From contig NZ_JBINJW010000002.1 in the NCBI RefSeq assembly GCF_043951855.1, forward strand, positions 1-64,000: 64,000 bases of DNA. The letters run 5' to 3'. Positions 1 through 7,845 of this stretch are shown here, piece by piece (the stretch's first letter is position 1; every line of letters begins with the position of its first letter). A program made the translations under genes and the position numbers. This DNA is from Proteiniclasticum sp043951855 (GTDB taxonomy: Bacteria; Bacillota; Clostridia; Clostridiales; Clostridiaceae). The notes under the pieces were generated by a model. The model was not told the origin of the DNA. It worked only from the letters and a program-made list of their open reading frames with translations, and did no database searches.

Positions 1-34
1 CTTTTTTTAGATTTACAATTTCCCCAGGATTTTA

Positions 35-76
35 TCAATCTTTTTTTCTTTCCAGCATTTCTATCGTCTCCACGAG
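35..76 (-). other. Degenerate rlmD 3'-end scar (outermost copy)
   Basis: Read on the minus strand this stretch encodes LVETIEMLERKKD followed by a stop. It resembles the C-terminus of RlmD-type methyltransferases (HVETVVLL plus a basic tail) and the better-preserved copy near 2.65 kb. The GTCTCCACG core at 66-74 is also found at 2675 and, as GTCTCAACG, in the intact rlmD at 58911. I infer an old integration junction at the 3' end of rlmD. There is no gene between here and 195, only a short ACAGTA/TACTGT inverted repeat near 84-101. Confidence 0.4.
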
Positions 77-195
77 TCTAAACAGTAGTTAGATACTGTA
101 TATCAAATGAACCCCAGAGATCCACCTTTTAACAAAAGTATCCTCGAAGGTAACCAAACTAAAAGCCACATTCAAACTGGGTTAAGGATATGTGC

Positions 196-1031
196 TTAGT
201 CATTCATCATTTTCAGCAAACTGATTGCACTATCTATTACTGAGGAAAACGATACTTCCTGAGCATAGCTATTCTTCTTAACATAGCTATTCCACCTCCC
301 AGAAAACACATCATCAAACTTAATATCACTTAAAAATTCTAGTATTTTATATGGATCAAACATGGTTTCTCGAGTAGAAAATGTTCGATTGCAAGCACTT
401 TTTAAGATCATACCATCAATGTCTTTTCTCCTAAGAGTATATAGAATATGTAGATCATAAAAATCTTTACTACGACTGTTTAAATAGCTTTTCTCAAATA
501 TTGTGTGGATCTTCTCAGAAATCATCGTCTCAATTGTATAGGCTTTTATTGGGATATTTTCACCATTAAAGATACTGATAAAACTATAATTTATTGGATG
601 TGGTGTTACAAAATCTCCAGTGGCAATATCCAACGGAATAATTTGTCTGATGTTGTCCAACCTACAAAGTACTTTTACTCGATACCCACTATATTCATCC
701 ACCATCTTTATGGTTTCTACATCTAGAATCTCATAAGACAGAACATTGCCCTGGTCATCTTTCAATGTTTCTATGAGAATTTCAAAAATCCGTTCTTTAG
801 TAAATCTAATGTTATTCAGTAGTGTGTCTATATCCACGGCGTTCTGGACTGAACTCCAACAATGTTTGATAAAATAAAACCACCCTTGAAAATAAAGTTA
901 TCTTTATATCTGCTGCTACTGATTTTTTCAAGTAACCTCTCCAGAAAATAGTACGTCATCACTGAATTAAATGAAAGCCCTGTTTCTTTACTGATCCTAT
1001 GACACAATTGGGTTAACTTGTCTTTATTCAA
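196..1031 (-). pseudogene. abiEii: AbiEii-like type IV toxin (nucleotidyltransferase), split by a frameshift
   Basis: Two reading frames make up one AbiEii-family toxin. The N-terminal part (828-1031, TTG start after GGAGGTGGCTT) carries the KGG of the nucleotidyltransferase signature. The C-terminal part (196-837) begins with the matching DID acidic motif and contains the downstream K-x-D-x-YDL region near SKDFYDL. At 838-842 the bases ACG-CC-GTG lack one nucleotide; restoring it would join ..QSRT-x-VDID.., as expected for the family. The start overlaps the abiEi stop by 8 bases, the usual coupled arrangement. AbiEii toxins are nucleotidyltransferases counteracted by AbiEi. Most likely a 1-base deletion inactivated the toxin; a sequencing error is possible. 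Confidence 0.75.
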
Positions 1032-1617
1032 AAGCCACCTCCATAATGTCTCTTACTTTCGAGGAAATACCCATCTTTGAAGCGATGCTATACAGCATCT
1101 TAATATTTCTCTCATCGTAATTTTTATATGCTCGAATTGTTTTGACATAAATCTCTGGATTCACTTCTTTTTTATTAATGATGAAGTCACATAATACCCT
1201 CTCAAAAGAATAGACGTTTACCGTGTTCCCAAACATAGTCTTGGTTTCTACAATACCTAGTTCATACCAGTCTTTTTTTACAAAATGCACTTGCACTCCA
1301 GACATCCTTCTATTGAACTTGTATCCTGATATGACAGTAACTTCCATTATCTGAGGAATCTTATCGGTAACTCCAAGAAGATATAGTGCAGATTCATATG
1401 AAAACACTGATTTCTGATATTGATACTGGAAGAAATAGAATTCATCATAATCTCCACTTTCAGTTACATAGATTCCAGGAAATGCTCTACTCAGAAATCC
1501 CTGTTTGACCAGGCGGGTGAGATAGACTGTTGGAATATTCCTTTCTCTGCAAGTCTTCGCTGTGATGATTCCTCCAGACTGATTAAGGTGTTGCTTTATC
1601 TGCTTTATATAATCCAT
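1024..1617 (-). CDS. abiEi: AbiEi-type antitoxin / transcriptional autorepressor
   Basis: A 197-residue protein with an N-terminal winged-helix segment (about residues 1-60, with the ITAKTCRERNIPTVYLTRL helix-turn-helix region) and a C-terminal AbiEi domain containing SYESALYLLG and YSFERVLCDFI. AbiEi proteins bind inverted repeats at their own promoter and neutralise the AbiEii toxin encoded downstream. The start follows GAGGAGAAAAGTGAT. An inverted-repeat operator with a good promoter lies just upstream (1634-1680). The toxin partner is frameshifted, so this antitoxin may now serve only as a repressor. Confidence 0.85.
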   Translation of the reverse strand: MDYIKQIKQHLNQSGGIITAKTCRERNIPTVYLTRLVKQGFLSRAFPGIYVTESGDYDEFYFFQYQYQKSVFSYESALYLLGVTDKIPQIMEVTVISGYKFNRRMSGVQVHFVKKDWYELGIVETKTMFGNTVNVYSFERVLCDFIINKKEVNPEIYVKTIRAYKNYDERNIKMLYSIASKMGISSKVRDIMEVAFE

Positions 1618-1633
1618 ATCACTTTTCTCCTCT

Positions 1634-1680
1634 GTTGCATTCGCACTTAAATTATAACCTTTCTTAAGTGTAAATGCAAC
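1634..1680 (-). promoter_or_regulatory. abiE promoter inside a 17-bp inverted-repeat operator
   Basis: On the minus strand there is a -35 TTGCAT (1674-1679), a 17-base spacer and a -10 TATAAT (1651-1656). The promoter is enclosed by arms at 1634-1650 and 1664-1680 that match at 15 of 17 positions (GTTGCATT..CACTTAA). This is the layout expected for AbiEi autorepression. The downstream half-site TTAAGTGCGAA recurs at the promoter of the second AbiEi-like gene. Confidence 0.75.
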
Positions 1681-1721
1681 ATTCTATGGATTGATGGTTT
1701 TATTATTAAAGTCTCGATTTT

Positions 1722-2321
1722 TCAAGAAAGCACCTCAATATAGGTTCTGATTTTTTCTTCAACACCAAAAATTTTTCCGTATTTCAAAACCTCCCTCACA
1801 TCAGCACCGCTTTTAAAATATTCCTTTATTGCTTGTGTATAAAGTTGCATATCAATATTTTTTTTGTGATTTATCAGGTCACATATGCAGCGTTCTTTAT
1901 CATATAAAATTACTTCTGCCCCCATAGGTGTATGTATTTTTGCTAAACCCACTTCCCACCACTCATGTCTTACATAATGAAACCTTACTTCAGGATGATC
2001 TTTCTTGATTCTCGACACATTATAGCCTTGCGGTATAGTTACATCCAACAGATGTGGCACACGATCAGACATACCATGTAAGTATAGGGCTGTACCATAG
2101 GAGAACACCATTTTCTCACTGCGCATTTGAAGGAGCTTGTACTCATCCACTAATGTTGAGGATAGAGTATAAATTCCTTGAGATTCTCTGACAAGCAAAT
2201 CTTGATTGACATAATTCTTTATGATTGTTCTATTAAGACCTGCATCTTCAATCTGCTTCGTTGTAACAATCCCATCTGAGTTTTCAGCTATACTCTTGAT
2301 GATTAAGTATTTATCATCCAT
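1722..2321 (-). CDS. Second AbiEi-like antitoxin, without its own toxin
   Basis: A 199-residue homologue of the neighbouring AbiEi. It has an N-terminal winged-helix region (GIVTTKQIEDAGLNRTIIKNY) followed by the same SYGTALYLHG and YDKERCICDLI landmarks. The start follows AGGTCAGGTGATAGA. No toxin gene follows; the next gene downstream is the other abiEi. It has its own promoter, which shares an operator half-site with the abiE promoter. It may be a regulator left from another AbiE locus or a cross-acting antitoxin (inference). Confidence 0.75.
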   Translation of the reverse strand: MDDKYLIIKSIAENSDGIVTTKQIEDAGLNRTIIKNYVNQDLLVRESQGIYTLSSTLVDEYKLLQMRSEKMVFSYGTALYLHGMSDRVPHLLDVTIPQGYNVSRIKKDHPEVRFHYVRHEWWEVGLAKIHTPMGAEVILYDKERCICDLINHKKNIDMQLYTQAIKEYFKSGADVREVLKYGKIFGVEEKIRTYIEVLS

Positions 2322-2343
2322 TCTATCACCTGACCTTTATTAC

Positions 2344-2384
2344 TTTCGCACTTAAATTATAGTGTTTTAAAGAACGTTTGTAAA
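2344..2384 (-). promoter_or_regulatory. Promoter of the second abiEi-like gene with shared half-site
   Basis: Minus strand: -35 TTTACA (2379-2384), 17-base spacer, -10 TATAAT (2356-2361), followed directly by TTTAAGTGCGAA. That last sequence is the same half-site seen downstream of the -10 box at the abiE promoter. No matching second arm was found here. Confidence 0.7.
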
Positions 2385-2404
2385 GAGTTACGCAAAGTTT
2401 GAGT

Positions 2405-2424
2405 GTTTGGTCACTGGACCAAAC
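2405..2424. repeat. 8-bp perfect hairpin
   Basis: GTTTGGTC and GACCAAAC flank a 4-base ACTG loop. No T-run follows on either strand, so it is not an obvious terminator. It lies upstream of the second abiEi-like promoter and could be a protein-binding site. This is part of a 585-base gene-free stretch (2322-2906) that also holds a terminator, rlmD-like scars and DnaA-box-like sites. Confidence 0.4.
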
Positions 2425-2604
2425 CTTTGCTCAATCTCATTACTACATAAAATTGCAAGATTTTGACTCATTAGTTTTGTAAAAATGTTCAACTATTAAT
2501 CAAAACACTTACCCGCATAAATCAATCATTCTATTTCCCAATACACCCTAAACCTAGAATACACAATTTTAGATCAAATTTATAGCTTAGTCATCAAAAT
2601 AAGA

Positions 2605-2641
2605 AACCCTGGAAACAGCTCCTACAGCTCATTCCAGGGTT
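2605..2641 (-). terminator. Stem-loop terminator downstream of the rlmD-like remnant
   Basis: The arms AACCCTGGAA (2605-2614) and TTCCAGGGTT (2632-2641) form a 10-bp stem. On the minus strand TTCTTATTTTG follows. It sits just beyond the TAG of the HVETVVLLERK remnant, where an rlmD terminator would be expected, which supports a displaced gene end. Confidence 0.65.
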
Positions 2642-2649
2642 CTTTTGAC

Positions 2650-2795
2650 CTATTTTCTTTCCAGCAGTACAACAGTCTCCACGTGTGTCAAGAGGACAGG
2701 ATAGCTGTCATGTGAAAAGTTCCAAGCCCTTTTTTTATAAAGGGTCGTTTTCGGGAACATATCCAAGATTGGATGTCGTTTGTGGGAACATATCT
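2650..2795 (-). other. rlmD 3'-end remnants: candidate left attachment site(s)
   Basis: From 2763 to 2650 one stop-free minus-strand frame reads DMFPKTT, about 19 unrelated residues, then HVETVVLLERK and a TAG. Intact RlmD here reads DMFPNTPHVETVVLM at the same place. The 16 bases TTCGGGAACATATCCA (2750-2765) occur identically inside rlmD at 58929-58944. GTCTC-ACGTGTG (2675-2687) also matches 58911-58923, in the same order and orientation. A second DMFPQTT-like copy (2775-2795) makes a 21-base imperfect direct repeat with 31-base period. I infer stacked attL-like scars of serial insertions. Confidence 0.6.
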
Positions 2796-2844
2796 AGTTA
2801 TTTTCGATTTCTTGAATAATCTCGGTAAAGAAAATGCTTTAATT

Positions 2845-2894
2845 TTATCCACATTATCAAACTCTTTTCCACAGATAAAGCCTAGTTATCCACA
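2845..2894. promoter_or_regulatory. Three phased DnaA-box-like sites
   Basis: TTATCCACA occurs exactly at 2845-2853 and 2886-2894, and the near match TTTTCCACA at 2865-2873. All are in the same orientation, spaced 20 and 21 bases (two helical turns). The third box lies within a GTTATC/GATAAC hairpin (2885-2904). The setting is AT-rich and intergenic. DnaA binding is inferred from the consensus only. Confidence 0.5.
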
Positions 2895-2906
2895 TTTTGA
2901 TAACAG

Positions 2907-3557
2907 TTAATGATCGAGCATAAAAGTTGTATATCGAATATCATTCGTATGAATAATTTTCAATCCAACTCTCGAAGCTATATATTCCATTGTTTTAGGT
3001 GTATAAAATGATATATGACTCCAATCTCGAATATAATGCCAATTCAAAAAATGAGACGAATCGTTATGATGAAATAATGTCATCACCGCTAAAATCCCAT
3101 TAGGTTTCAACAAATTAGCAAAAAGTTCAAAATGCTCTATAGGATCTTTTAAATGTTCGACAACTTCAGTTGATGTAACCAAATCATACTTTTTCCCAAT
3201 ATAAACTTTTTCTGGTGAATAAAATAAATCGTATATATCCATTTGATAGTTATGGTGACGTTCCAATATTTGAGCCAAAACAGGGGATGGGCCACTCCCA
3301 AAATCAAATCCTTGATTTCCACCTGTTGTATAAGGAAAAACTGCGTCATTTAAAAACTTGTAGAAAAATTCAACATACCTAGGATCCTCAATCGAGTTAT
3401 TATGTTTATTATAAATTTTAAGTTCTTCTTCTTTTGATACTATATGTCGATCATCCTTAGAAATAAATTCACAATTACTGCAATAGTGATAATCTGCAAT
3501 TTTAGGATGATGAATCACCTCTGCTTCTGATCCACATAATTTACATCTATGATTCAT
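2907..3557 (-). CDS. Class I SAM-dependent methyltransferase with N-terminal zinc ribbon
   Basis: A 216-residue protein. C5-x2-C8 and C26-x2-C29 form a probable zinc ribbon, as in many methyltransferases acting on small molecules or sugars. The SAM-binding loop FDFGSGPSP is at about residues 84-92, an acidic strand-2 end follows (MDIYD), and STEVVEHLKDP is the motif IV region. The start follows GGGAG with a 10-base gap. It is the last gene on the left edge of the element, 40 bases downstream of the nuclease-like gene. The substrate is unknown. It could be part of the accessory cassette or an older resident of the insertion site. Confidence 0.75.
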   Translation of the reverse strand: MNHRCKLCGSEAEVIHHPKIADYHYCSNCEFISKDDRHIVSKEEELKIYNKHNNSIEDPRYVEFFYKFLNDAVFPYTTGGNQGFDFGSGPSPVLAQILERHHNYQMDIYDLFYSPEKVYIGKKYDLVTSTEVVEHLKDPIEHFELFANLLKPNGILAVMTLFHHNDSSHFLNWHYIRDWSHISFYTPKTMEYIASRVGLKIIHTNDIRYTTFMLDH

Positions 3558-3597
3558 GTTATATTCAACTCCCTTATTTCTATTCGTGACTCAACCC

Positions 3598-5184
3598 CTA
3601 ATGCTTTTTTGCTTTGTAGATAGTATTTTGAAATCTTCTTTGCATTTCTTCCTCTAACTCATTATCATAGTCCTTTGTATGCTTATGCATTGCATTAATA
3701 TAATCTTCAAAATAAGGCACCTCATCAAACAGGTTTCTATTTTCAACAAAGAAATTATAGATTTCTCTGTAATAAACCACAGTATATTTTTCACCGCATG
3801 AAAACTTGCTCAATTCAATGCGATTGTAATTTGGTGAAAAAATAAAGCAGCTCACAGTTTTCTTGCAATACTCATCATCAGTTGTAACAAATTGATAGTA
3901 TTTTTTTAGCTGGGACTGTACTTGATTGCTGTAGATATCATGCCTTTCATTAATACCATTAATGCTAGATTTGATTTTATTCTCTATTACAACAGCATTA
4001 TTTTTATCAGAAATTAATAGGTCAATATTTTTCTTTTCTCTCTCAATGGTAAAATCAGTTTGCATATCGACAGATAAAACTTCCTGTGCAAACCTGGAAA
4101 AAGCATCTCTATTTATATCAAAAAAGTAAGCAAACATATTTGAAAAAGCGAGTTCATTATCTTCCTGCCTAATTATTTTTAGGAAATTGAAATATGGATC
4201 TTTTTGAGGCTCTGGTAATTCAGATATAGCTTGTGTCGTATTAGCTTCTTCCCATAATTCTTTATTTTCAATTATTTGATTCAAATCAGTGAAGGATTCC
4301 GGCTTTTCATTTTCGCTGTAGAACTCCCTTAATGTTTGCTTACCAAATCCTTTATTTGTACGAATAAAAAAAGTGTTATCACCACTTACAGATTCATCGT
4401 CTGTAATATAAATCTGATTTTTCGGCTTAATAACCCTATCAGCAACAAACGTAGTATAAGCATTTTTTTCTTCCTCAAGACTACCGCGATAGGAATTTTC
4501 ATTAAATAAATCAACAAGACTTACTCCACCATAGGTCAGTCCTAATGCAACTTGTCCTTTATACCTCTCTTTTCGTGGAAGTTTGCTGTCGGCAAAATCA
4601 AGAATCGTAATACCATCTGCTTTGGCTAGTACTTTATATGTTTTCGAGGCAAATTTTCGTACCAACAAAACGGTTATACTATTCTCTCCACGAGATAATT
4701 CTATTGTGCCTTGTGAATTGAGATAAATATAATTTTTCCCATCATCTGCTTTATAAAGGTTAATGATTTCATGCCCTATGTTATCTCCCTCAGATAAATA
4801 GCCTCCAACATACATTTTATTTATTATTATTTCACGGCTCGCAGGTTTTGGCTTTGCTGTGATTTGGTGTTTATATTCAACCGGAACAATCATTTCTTCT
4901 GATGACAGAAACAAACGAAATCTTCTAAGATGAGACATATAACCACTTGCCAGTGATTTAGCATTCCCTGTCGAGTTCTCAGAGAGAGCTTTTATTAATG
5001 CATTCCTTGCCTCATTCTCAAAATCAGTAGCTGTTACAGCACTCCAAAATAGCTCTTTACTCCCTTTTCTCCAAAGGTAAAAAGTGTCAACATAAGCAGT
5101 ATTAATGGTTGCTTTGGAAATGTCCTGGCTATGTAGAAATTTTTTATATAACGCACGCAGCTCCTCCTGCGATAAAGCTTTCAT
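3598..5184 (-). CDS. PD-(D/E)XK nuclease-like protein, possible defence gene
   Basis: A 528-residue protein. I place the start at 5184 (GGAG, 9-base gap); an upstream start would overlap the preceding gene. The N-terminal third is helical (ALSQEELRALYKKFL..), the middle is a beta-rich region I do not recognise (about 170-330), and the C-terminal part has a PD-(D/E)XK nuclease pattern: NIDLLI followed by VVIENKI. FSNMFAYFFDI before it resembles the entry helix of PD-(D/E)XK proteins of mobile elements. It lies 28 bases after the 226-residue gene, apparently in one operon under an XRE regulator. A role in restriction or anti-phage defence is inferred from fold and place. Confidence 0.6.
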   Translation of the reverse strand: MKALSQEELRALYKKFLHSQDISKATINTAYVDTFYLWRKGSKELFWSAVTATDFENEARNALIKALSENSTGNAKSLASGYMSHLRRFRLFLSSEEMIVPVEYKHQITAKPKPASREIIINKMYVGGYLSEGDNIGHEIINLYKADDGKNYIYLNSQGTIELSRGENSITVLLVRKFASKTYKVLAKADGITILDFADSKLPRKERYKGQVALGLTYGGVSLVDLFNENSYRGSLEEEKNAYTTFVADRVIKPKNQIYITDDESVSGDNTFFIRTNKGFGKQTLREFYSENEKPESFTDLNQIIENKELWEEANTTQAISELPEPQKDPYFNFLKIIRQEDNELAFSNMFAYFFDINRDAFSRFAQEVLSVDMQTDFTIEREKKNIDLLISDKNNAVVIENKIKSSINGINERHDIYSNQVQSQLKKYYQFVTTDDEYCKKTVSCFIFSPNYNRIELSKFSCGEKYTVVYYREIYNFFVENRNLFDEVPYFEDYINAMHKHTKDYDNELEEEMQRRFQNTIYKAKKH

Positions 5185-5212
5185 ACTGTTTAGCTCCAAA
5201 ATTAAACCCCCT

Positions 5213-5893
5213 TTACTCGTCCTCATCTTCCTCGGTAACATCAATCCCAAATAACATCTGGAACTTATCGAAATTATATGGGTATGAGTTATCACCATCA
5301 AATCTTACCGGTTTATGGCCATTAATATATTCAAATTCTAACTCCCACTGTGTTCCATCAAGCACCATGTATCCGAAACGTTTAGTAGAATACCGCCTGC
5401 GCCACTCACCGATATGCAGATCTTTAAGTGCGGCTATGAAAGTATCCTTTGTAAATGGTTCCTGGCTATCATCATCACATAATAAGAGAGGTTCTTTATC
5501 TTCCCATAATTTTGTATAGGCTTTGAATTCATCTGTTAGTTCTACAATATAATTACGGTAGCCACCAAAGTAACCTCCAATGTTAAAGGTTATCTTGCTA
5601 ATGGATTCCATATTTGCATCAAAGTCAGCTGCCTTTTCTTCAGATTTTGATAAAGTATAAGTACCACCAGCTTCACCATAGGCTTGTTTGGCTTTTTCCA
5701 AGTATTCACGAGTCCAATGAAGGCGAGTATCTTCACTTGGATGCATAACAGTTTTTATGCCACCATGAGGGTTTTCCATTGAATTTTTGAGGCGACCTAT
5801 TTCTTGCTTAAGCCCCCGAATAGCAGTCATTATCTGTTCTTTAGTTTTTCCTTTAAGATACTCTTCATAGTAACTTTCTGGGCTAATCATCAT
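5213..5893 (-). CDS. Unknown protein of the left accessory cassette
   Basis: A 226-residue protein that I do not recognise. The N-terminus is charged and helical (KTKEQIMTAIRGLKQEIGRLKNSM), suggesting a short coiled coil. The centre has an aromatic glycine-rich segment (FNIGGYFGGYRNYI), and the end is acidic (TEEDEDE). The start follows AAAGGAGG with a 9-base gap. It sits between the XRE regulator (20 bases upstream) and the nuclease-like gene (28 bases downstream), so the three probably work together. No membrane segment or signal peptide is seen. Confidence 0.55.
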   Translation of the reverse strand: MMISPESYYEEYLKGKTKEQIMTAIRGLKQEIGRLKNSMENPHGGIKTVMHPSEDTRLHWTREYLEKAKQAYGEAGGTYTLSKSEEKAADFDANMESISKITFNIGGYFGGYRNYIVELTDEFKAYTKLWEDKEPLLLCDDDSQEPFTKDTFIAALKDLHIGEWRRRYSTKRFGYMVLDGTQWELEFEYINGHKPVRFDGDNSYPYNFDKFQMLFGIDVTEEDEDE

Positions 5894-5913
5894 ATTAGAC
5901 CGCCTCCTTTACT

Positions 5914-6138
5914 TTAATCATTACCTGTCTTTATTTCATTTCCATCAGGCAAAATAAATGTCTGCTCAAACTTAATATCCAAAACATCAGCTATGGTTTT
6001 CAACTCATCCAAGGTTACAGTTTCACGTTTTAATTTCTTATTGAAATTCTGTGGAGTCTGACCAATACGTCTAGCAAGTTCCGCAACACTTATATTCATT
6101 TGTTCACATAGTTGCTTAATCATATCTGCCGTAGTCAT
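5914..6138 (-). CDS. XRE/Cro-type regulator of the left cassette
   Basis: A 74-residue one-domain helix-turn-helix protein: SVAELARRIGQTPQNFNKKLKRET is the recognition region and TLDELKTIADVLDIKFE the following helices. The start at 6138 is chosen because GGAGG lies 7 bases before it. It heads the XRE / unknown / nuclease operon. Its promoter contains a palindrome between -35 and -10, so autoregulation is likely. Confidence 0.8.
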   Translation of the reverse strand: MTTADMIKQLCEQMNISVAELARRIGQTPQNFNKKLKRETVTLDELKTIADVLDIKFEQTFILPDGNEIKTGND

Positions 6139-6166
6139 ACAGCACCTCCAATTTACACTAACTAAT

Positions 6167-6229
6167 ATTATAAACCATTTGGTTGATGAACACAATAGAT
6201 TCAACAATATTGTCATGGTTGTATAACCA
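6167..6229 (-). promoter_or_regulatory. Promoter with palindromic operators for the XRE cassette
   Basis: Minus strand: -35 TTGTGT (6190-6195), 17-base spacer, -10 TATAAT (6167-6172). The spacer contains AACCATTTGGTT (6173-6184, AACCA/TGGTT arms). A second site with the same arms in reverse order, TGGTTGTATAACCA, is at 6216-6229, and a 10-bp palindrome ACAATATTGT is at 6204-6213. These are probable repressor sites. Confidence 0.65.
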
Positions 6230-6237
6230 AAAGAAAA

Positions 6238-6264
6238 CCCACAACTCTACACTAGAGTCATGGG
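6238..6264 (-). terminator. Terminator of the recombinase operon
   Basis: On the minus strand CCCA-TG-ACTC and GAGT-TG-TGGG pair around a 7-base loop, followed by TTTTCTTTT. It lies 18 bases beyond the stop codon of the last recombinase gene. Confidence 0.7.
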
Positions 6265-6281
6265 CTATTGGGGTCCGTTTT

Positions 6282-7844
6282 TCATACTTTAATTTCAATG
6301 CCTGATTTAAAGCATATTACAAAGTGGTCATCATACACCGTAACATTTTGGATGATCTTCCTTACAAGCGTATCATCATATAGTAAAGTCCGATATTTGT
6401 TGGTGCGTATAAATTCTATCAGTTCGTTGATCCGCTCATTCTCACCACTTAAGGATGCATCTTCCACAAGAAGGGTCTGACGCTTTTCACGCAACTCTTC
6501 AATCTCATCTGCAAGGGATTCAAAATCTTTTCCTTTATTAGCAAGGCTGATTAGTTCCTTCTGCTTTTCTTCAAGCAAGGTGTTAATCTCTGAAATCTTA
6601 TATTCCGTGGTATCACCGATTATCGCATGTATATTCTCTTCCAGTATTCTTATCATGTTGTCCCCACCGGCAAGCAATCTGTTAATGGCAGTCATTACTG
6701 CATCATATAATTCAGCTTCTTTTACCGTTCGGTTCTTACACACCTCAGGGCCTTGCTCAATTCTTGTAACGCATCGCCAAACAAATTCTTTTCTACCGTG
6801 AATATTCCAATAGACCCGTCTGTATATGTCACCACAATCTCCACAGAAGGTTATGGTACTCAAAGCGTATTTACTACTATAAATTCTTTTATTCTTGTCT
6901 GCACCTGTGTAAATATTACTTCTGCGATGAAGCTCTTCCTGAGCCTGTAAAAAAAGTTCCTTTGGTATGATCGCCTCATGGCTATTTTCAACATAATACT
7001 GCGGGACATGACCTTCATTCTTGACTCGTTTCTTTGTAAGAAAATCCACTGTGAAAGTCTTCTGCAACAGGGCATCGCCGATGTATTTCTCGTTTAGAAG
7101 AATCTTCTTTATGGTTTCTGGTCTCCATCTTGGTTTACCTGCAGCTGTTAAAATGCCGTCTTTCTCTAGATCCCTGCCGATGCCCACTAGGCTCTTGCCC
7201 TCAAGGTACTCTCTGTAAATACGTTTAATGATTTCAGCCTCTTCTGGAACAATAATCAAGTTGCCTTCTTCATCTTTTGTGTATCCCATAAATCGATTGT
7301 GATTGACCTGCACCTTTCCTTGCTGGTAGCGATATTGAAGTCCGAGTTTAACGTTCTGCGAAAGGCTCTGGCTTTCTTGTTGTGCAAGAGAGGCCATAAT
7401 GGTAAGTAGCACCTCGCCCTTGGCATCCATTGTGTTGATGTTCTCTTTTTCAAAATACACTGCTATGTTCTTTTCCTTGAGCTGTCTAATATACTTTAAG
7501 CAATCCAGCGTGTTGCGGGCAAATCGACTGATGGACTTTGTAATAACTAAATCGATGTTACCCTCCATACACTCCTCAATCATACGGTTGAACTCTTCTC
7601 GTTTTTTAGTGTTAGTACCGGAAATGCCGTCATCTGCAAAGATGCCTGCAAACTCCCATTCAGTATTTTTCTTTATAAATTCCGTATAATGTGCAACCTG
7701 TACCTCATAGCTTAAATTCTGCTCTTCTGTTTCTGTAGAAACGCGGCAATAAGCGGCTACACGGAGTTTATTTACTTTTTCTTTTGCAGTTGAACTTCCA
7801 ACTCTTTTTCGTGCCGGAATTACAGTTATATTTTTTCCTGCCAT
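6282..7844 (-). CDS. Large serine recombinase (third gene of recombinase cassette)
   Basis: A 520-residue serine recombinase. The resolvase-type catalytic domain (about 26-170) has AAYCRVS with the nucleophile at Ser36 and the conserved KSISRFARN segment. A recombinase domain follows (about 190-300), then a zinc-ribbon CGDCG...C...C, then a coiled-coil region (ELISLANKGKDFESLADEIEELREK). Large serine integrases catalyse site-specific insertion and excision of phages and transposons. It starts one base after the stop of the small middle gene. Being last in the operon at the inner left side of the element, it is a probable integrase together with its paralogue. Confidence 0.9.
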   Translation of the reverse strand: MAGKNITVIPARKRVGSSTAKEKVNKLRVAAYCRVSTETEEQNLSYEVQVAHYTEFIKKNTEWEFAGIFADDGISGTNTKKREEFNRMIEECMEGNIDLVITKSISRFARNTLDCLKYIRQLKEKNIAVYFEKENINTMDAKGEVLLTIMASLAQQESQSLSQNVKLGLQYRYQQGKVQVNHNRFMGYTKDEEGNLIIVPEEAEIIKRIYREYLEGKSLVGIGRDLEKDGILTAAGKPRWRPETIKKILLNEKYIGDALLQKTFTVDFLTKKRVKNEGHVPQYYVENSHEAIIPKELFLQAQEELHRRSNIYTGADKNKRIYSSKYALSTITFCGDCGDIYRRVYWNIHGRKEFVWRCVTRIEQGPEVCKNRTVKEAELYDAVMTAINRLLAGGDNMIRILEENIHAIIGDTTEYKISEINTLLEEKQKELISLANKGKDFESLADEIEELREKRQTLLVEDASLSGENERINELIEFIRTNKYRTLLYDDTLVRKIIQNVTVYDDHFVICFKSGIEIKV

Positions 7845-7845
7845 A

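Noticed and set aside
3598..5301. Upstream start for the nuclease-like gene (567 codons)
   Set aside because: Would overlap the preceding gene by 89 bases; the internal ATG at 5184 has a good ribosome site.
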